A DNA stretch of 20,807 nt from Hypsibius dujardini (taxonomy: Eukaryota > Tardigrada > Eutardigrada > Parachela > Hypsibiidae), in assembly GCA_001579985.1 (NCBI GenBank), contig LRSR01013683.1, forward strand, positions 1-20,807. The letters run 5' to 3'. Positions 19,651 through 20,807 of the stretch are shown piece after piece. Position numbers and translations under genes: made by a program. Below the pieces are notes generated by a model. That model did not search any database and was not told the DNA's origin. It saw only the letters and a program-made list of their open reading frames with translations. How positions within the stretch are numbered: the first letter of the stretch is position 1; every line of letters begins with the position of its first letter.

Positions 19651-20443
19651 GCAGACACTGCCTTACCTTGCCGATTGTCATAGACGGAATCAATTCCTCT
19701 CTCGCAAAGGCGGTTAAAGTATCGTCATCCATCCATCCAGACTTGTTTGTTGCGAGTAAGAAGTTCCCATCGGTCCCATCCGCACGCAATGCCGTCATCA
19801 CAACACCGTCATAAAGAATAAGGGGCCGGAGCATGTAGCCGGCTGCATTACCGCAAGCGAGAACGGTCAACTGAGTTCGGTCATCTCCATCGTAAAATGA
19901 CGTTACATTCTTGGTTCCTTTTCGCCCATAAACCTTTCTGTACCGACCGCCCAGAGCAAATCCGCTTTGGTCCAAGTTCTATAAGCTGCTAGGATTCTCC
20001 AAATATCCTTCCTCTTTCAAACCGGCGATGACGGTGATGTACTGCATGCATAGCTCCTCCTTCCACTGCCTGGATTTCTTACGACTATCTGCCTGGCTGA
20101 TCCGCTCGGACAAGACTGGATGACGCTTTAGGAACGCTCGGTGCCATCCATTAGTGAAGGTTTGATGAGGCAGCGCCTTGTCCTCGCATAATCCGTGGAC
20201 GACTTTTTTGAGATGAAATTTTGACAACGGAACTCCTATTTCCGCGCAGCGCAACAATAGATCGCAAATGACAAGCTCCTCCTCTGCCATGAACTTCGTT
20301 CGTCGCCCCGGAGGTCCAATATCTCGCTTCTCCAAATGACGATGAAGAGTAGTGCGGCCAACTTCAAAATTCTCCGCTGCTTGACGAACACTCACTCCTC
20401 CGACAATCACTGCTTCAATTGCCTCATCTAATGCGCTACTCAT
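18601..20443 (-). pseudogene. Pogo/Tigger-like (CENP-B/DDE_1) transposase with one in-frame stop
   Basis: The exons are 20443-19667, 19560-19345 and 19257-18601, joined in phase 0 by GT-AG introns (549 residue positions before the terminal stop). The N-terminus has a psq-type helix-turn-helix (GGVSVRQAAENFEVGRTTLHRHL) and a CENP-B-like second HTH (GWHRAFLKRHPVLSERI). The catalytic domain shows D1 in NLDQSGF, D2 in FMDGHSSH and D3 in LQPLDVCVFG. Exon 3 encodes the family's GFQKTGLFPFDP motif, then a basic tail with PPKKRKV, a likely nuclear localisation signal. A TAG at 19981-19979 (codon 155) replaces the residue just before NLDQSGF, where relatives usually have Tyr. Apart from that one stop the frame is intact, so inactivation is recent, or the codon is a sequencing error or read through. 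Confidence 0.85.
19613..19653. repeat. (CAGA)n microsatellite in transposase intron 1
   Basis: About ten CAGA tetramers on the plus strand (CTGT in the transcript) lie within the 106-bp intron between transposase exons 1 and 2. Confidence 0.85.
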
Positions 20444-20807
20444 TTCCCGGTTAGAAAACGTCAAAGTTACAGACAACACAGATGATGTTATGATGAATAC
20501 ATATTAAGCCAAGTTTAGTTAAGTCGCGTTCCCGAATTTAAAATTAGAATGAAACTGGTGCAGTGAGCTGGTAAACCGCATCTTCACACCTCAGGTGCGA
20601 ACAACAACCGCAATCAGCTGATCCATCTGTTGCACGCAATGCAAGCAGACCGACACACACCTGCAATCTCATTGCCAGTGGCGCCCCCTGTAGTCTTCCG
20701 TCACAATTTTTCACAGCAAAATCATGAAGAAGTATTTCCAAATCGCTCCTGTTAATGAGTAACTCAACATACACTACTGTTTCTGACTGTATTGCATGGG
20801 TATAATT
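20444..20807. other. 5' flank of the transposase gene
   Basis: No further exon is supported. It holds a TGGCGCCCCCTG block (20679-20690) that is an inverted match to 18524-18535 at the other side of the transposase gene. Confidence 0.4.

Larger units (their letters stand above)
18323..20807. mobile_element. Pogo/Tigger-like DNA transposon, left end in window, right end not seen
   Basis: The left terminus CTGTATTTCCTCGATAGATA follows a TA at 18321-18322 and matches the MITE terminus at 24 of 27 positions. The transposase gene lies 280 bp inside, on the minus strand. The expected reverse-complement terminus is not found before the window ends, so the element is either longer than about 2.48 kb or truncated on the right. 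Confidence 0.7.

Noticed and set aside
1-20807. CRISPR array, bacterial operon or tRNA/rRNA genes
   Set aside because: The tandem repeats lack unique spacers of constant length, the genes have spliceosomal introns, and no cloverleaf or ribosomal core sequence was noticed by eye.

Overview
This is eukaryotic, almost certainly metazoan, nuclear DNA. The genes are split by GT-AG introns with sharp in-frame junctions, and they encode animal families: a hemopexin matrix metalloproteinase, DHRS11/farnesol-dehydrogenase-like reductases and WDR82. A pogo/Tigger-type DNA transposon is also present. Exons are G+C-rich; introns and spacers are filled with (CTGT)n, (GATT)n and TTTAATT-type repeats. Compact genes with short introns suggest a small invertebrate genome (a tardigrade-like or other ecdysozoan source would fit), but nothing in the window fixes the taxon.

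Layout. 1-4.4 kb: two minus-strand head-to-tail paralogues of an unrecognised, probably nuclear, protein. Copy A shows only its first coding exon (426-1275); copy B is complete in four exons (1620-4371, 554 aa). 4.5-5.7 kb: spacer with a hexanucleotide repeat. 5.8-9.8 kb: two tandem plus-strand short-chain dehydrogenase/reductase genes (255 and 248 aa) with identical five-exon structure and TATA boxes at nearly the same distance from the ATG. 9.96-11.86 kb: a plus-strand WDR82/Swd2-like WD40 gene (six exons, 333 aa). It is convergent with a minus-strand secreted matrix metalloproteinase (12,965-16,496; eight exons, 535 aa). 16.5-18.0 kb: a gene-poor stretch with a 32-bp tandem array related to a hairpin element in an MMP intron. 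18.0-20.8 kb: a 310-bp TA-flanked MITE carrying a small tandem satellite, abutting the left end of a pogo/Tigger-like element whose transposase (minus strand, three exons) has an in-frame stop next to the first catalytic Asp.

The gene pairs are local duplicates. The two reductases probably act on small carbonyl or alcohol substrates with NADP(H). WDR82-like proteins serve in Set1/COMPASS and PNUTS-PP1 complexes. The MMP is secreted and probably furin-activated. There is no sign that these neighbours form one pathway.

The most interesting points are: the MITE and transposon sharing terminal repeats; loss of the structural-zinc histidines in an otherwise intact MMP; a 90-nt in-frame GC-AG intron in that MMP; a near-identical 352-bp block between otherwise diverged paralogues; a 16-bp dyad upstream of three genes; and long hairpins. 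All gene models were assembled by hand from splice consensus and reading frame, so exon boundaries are inferred.
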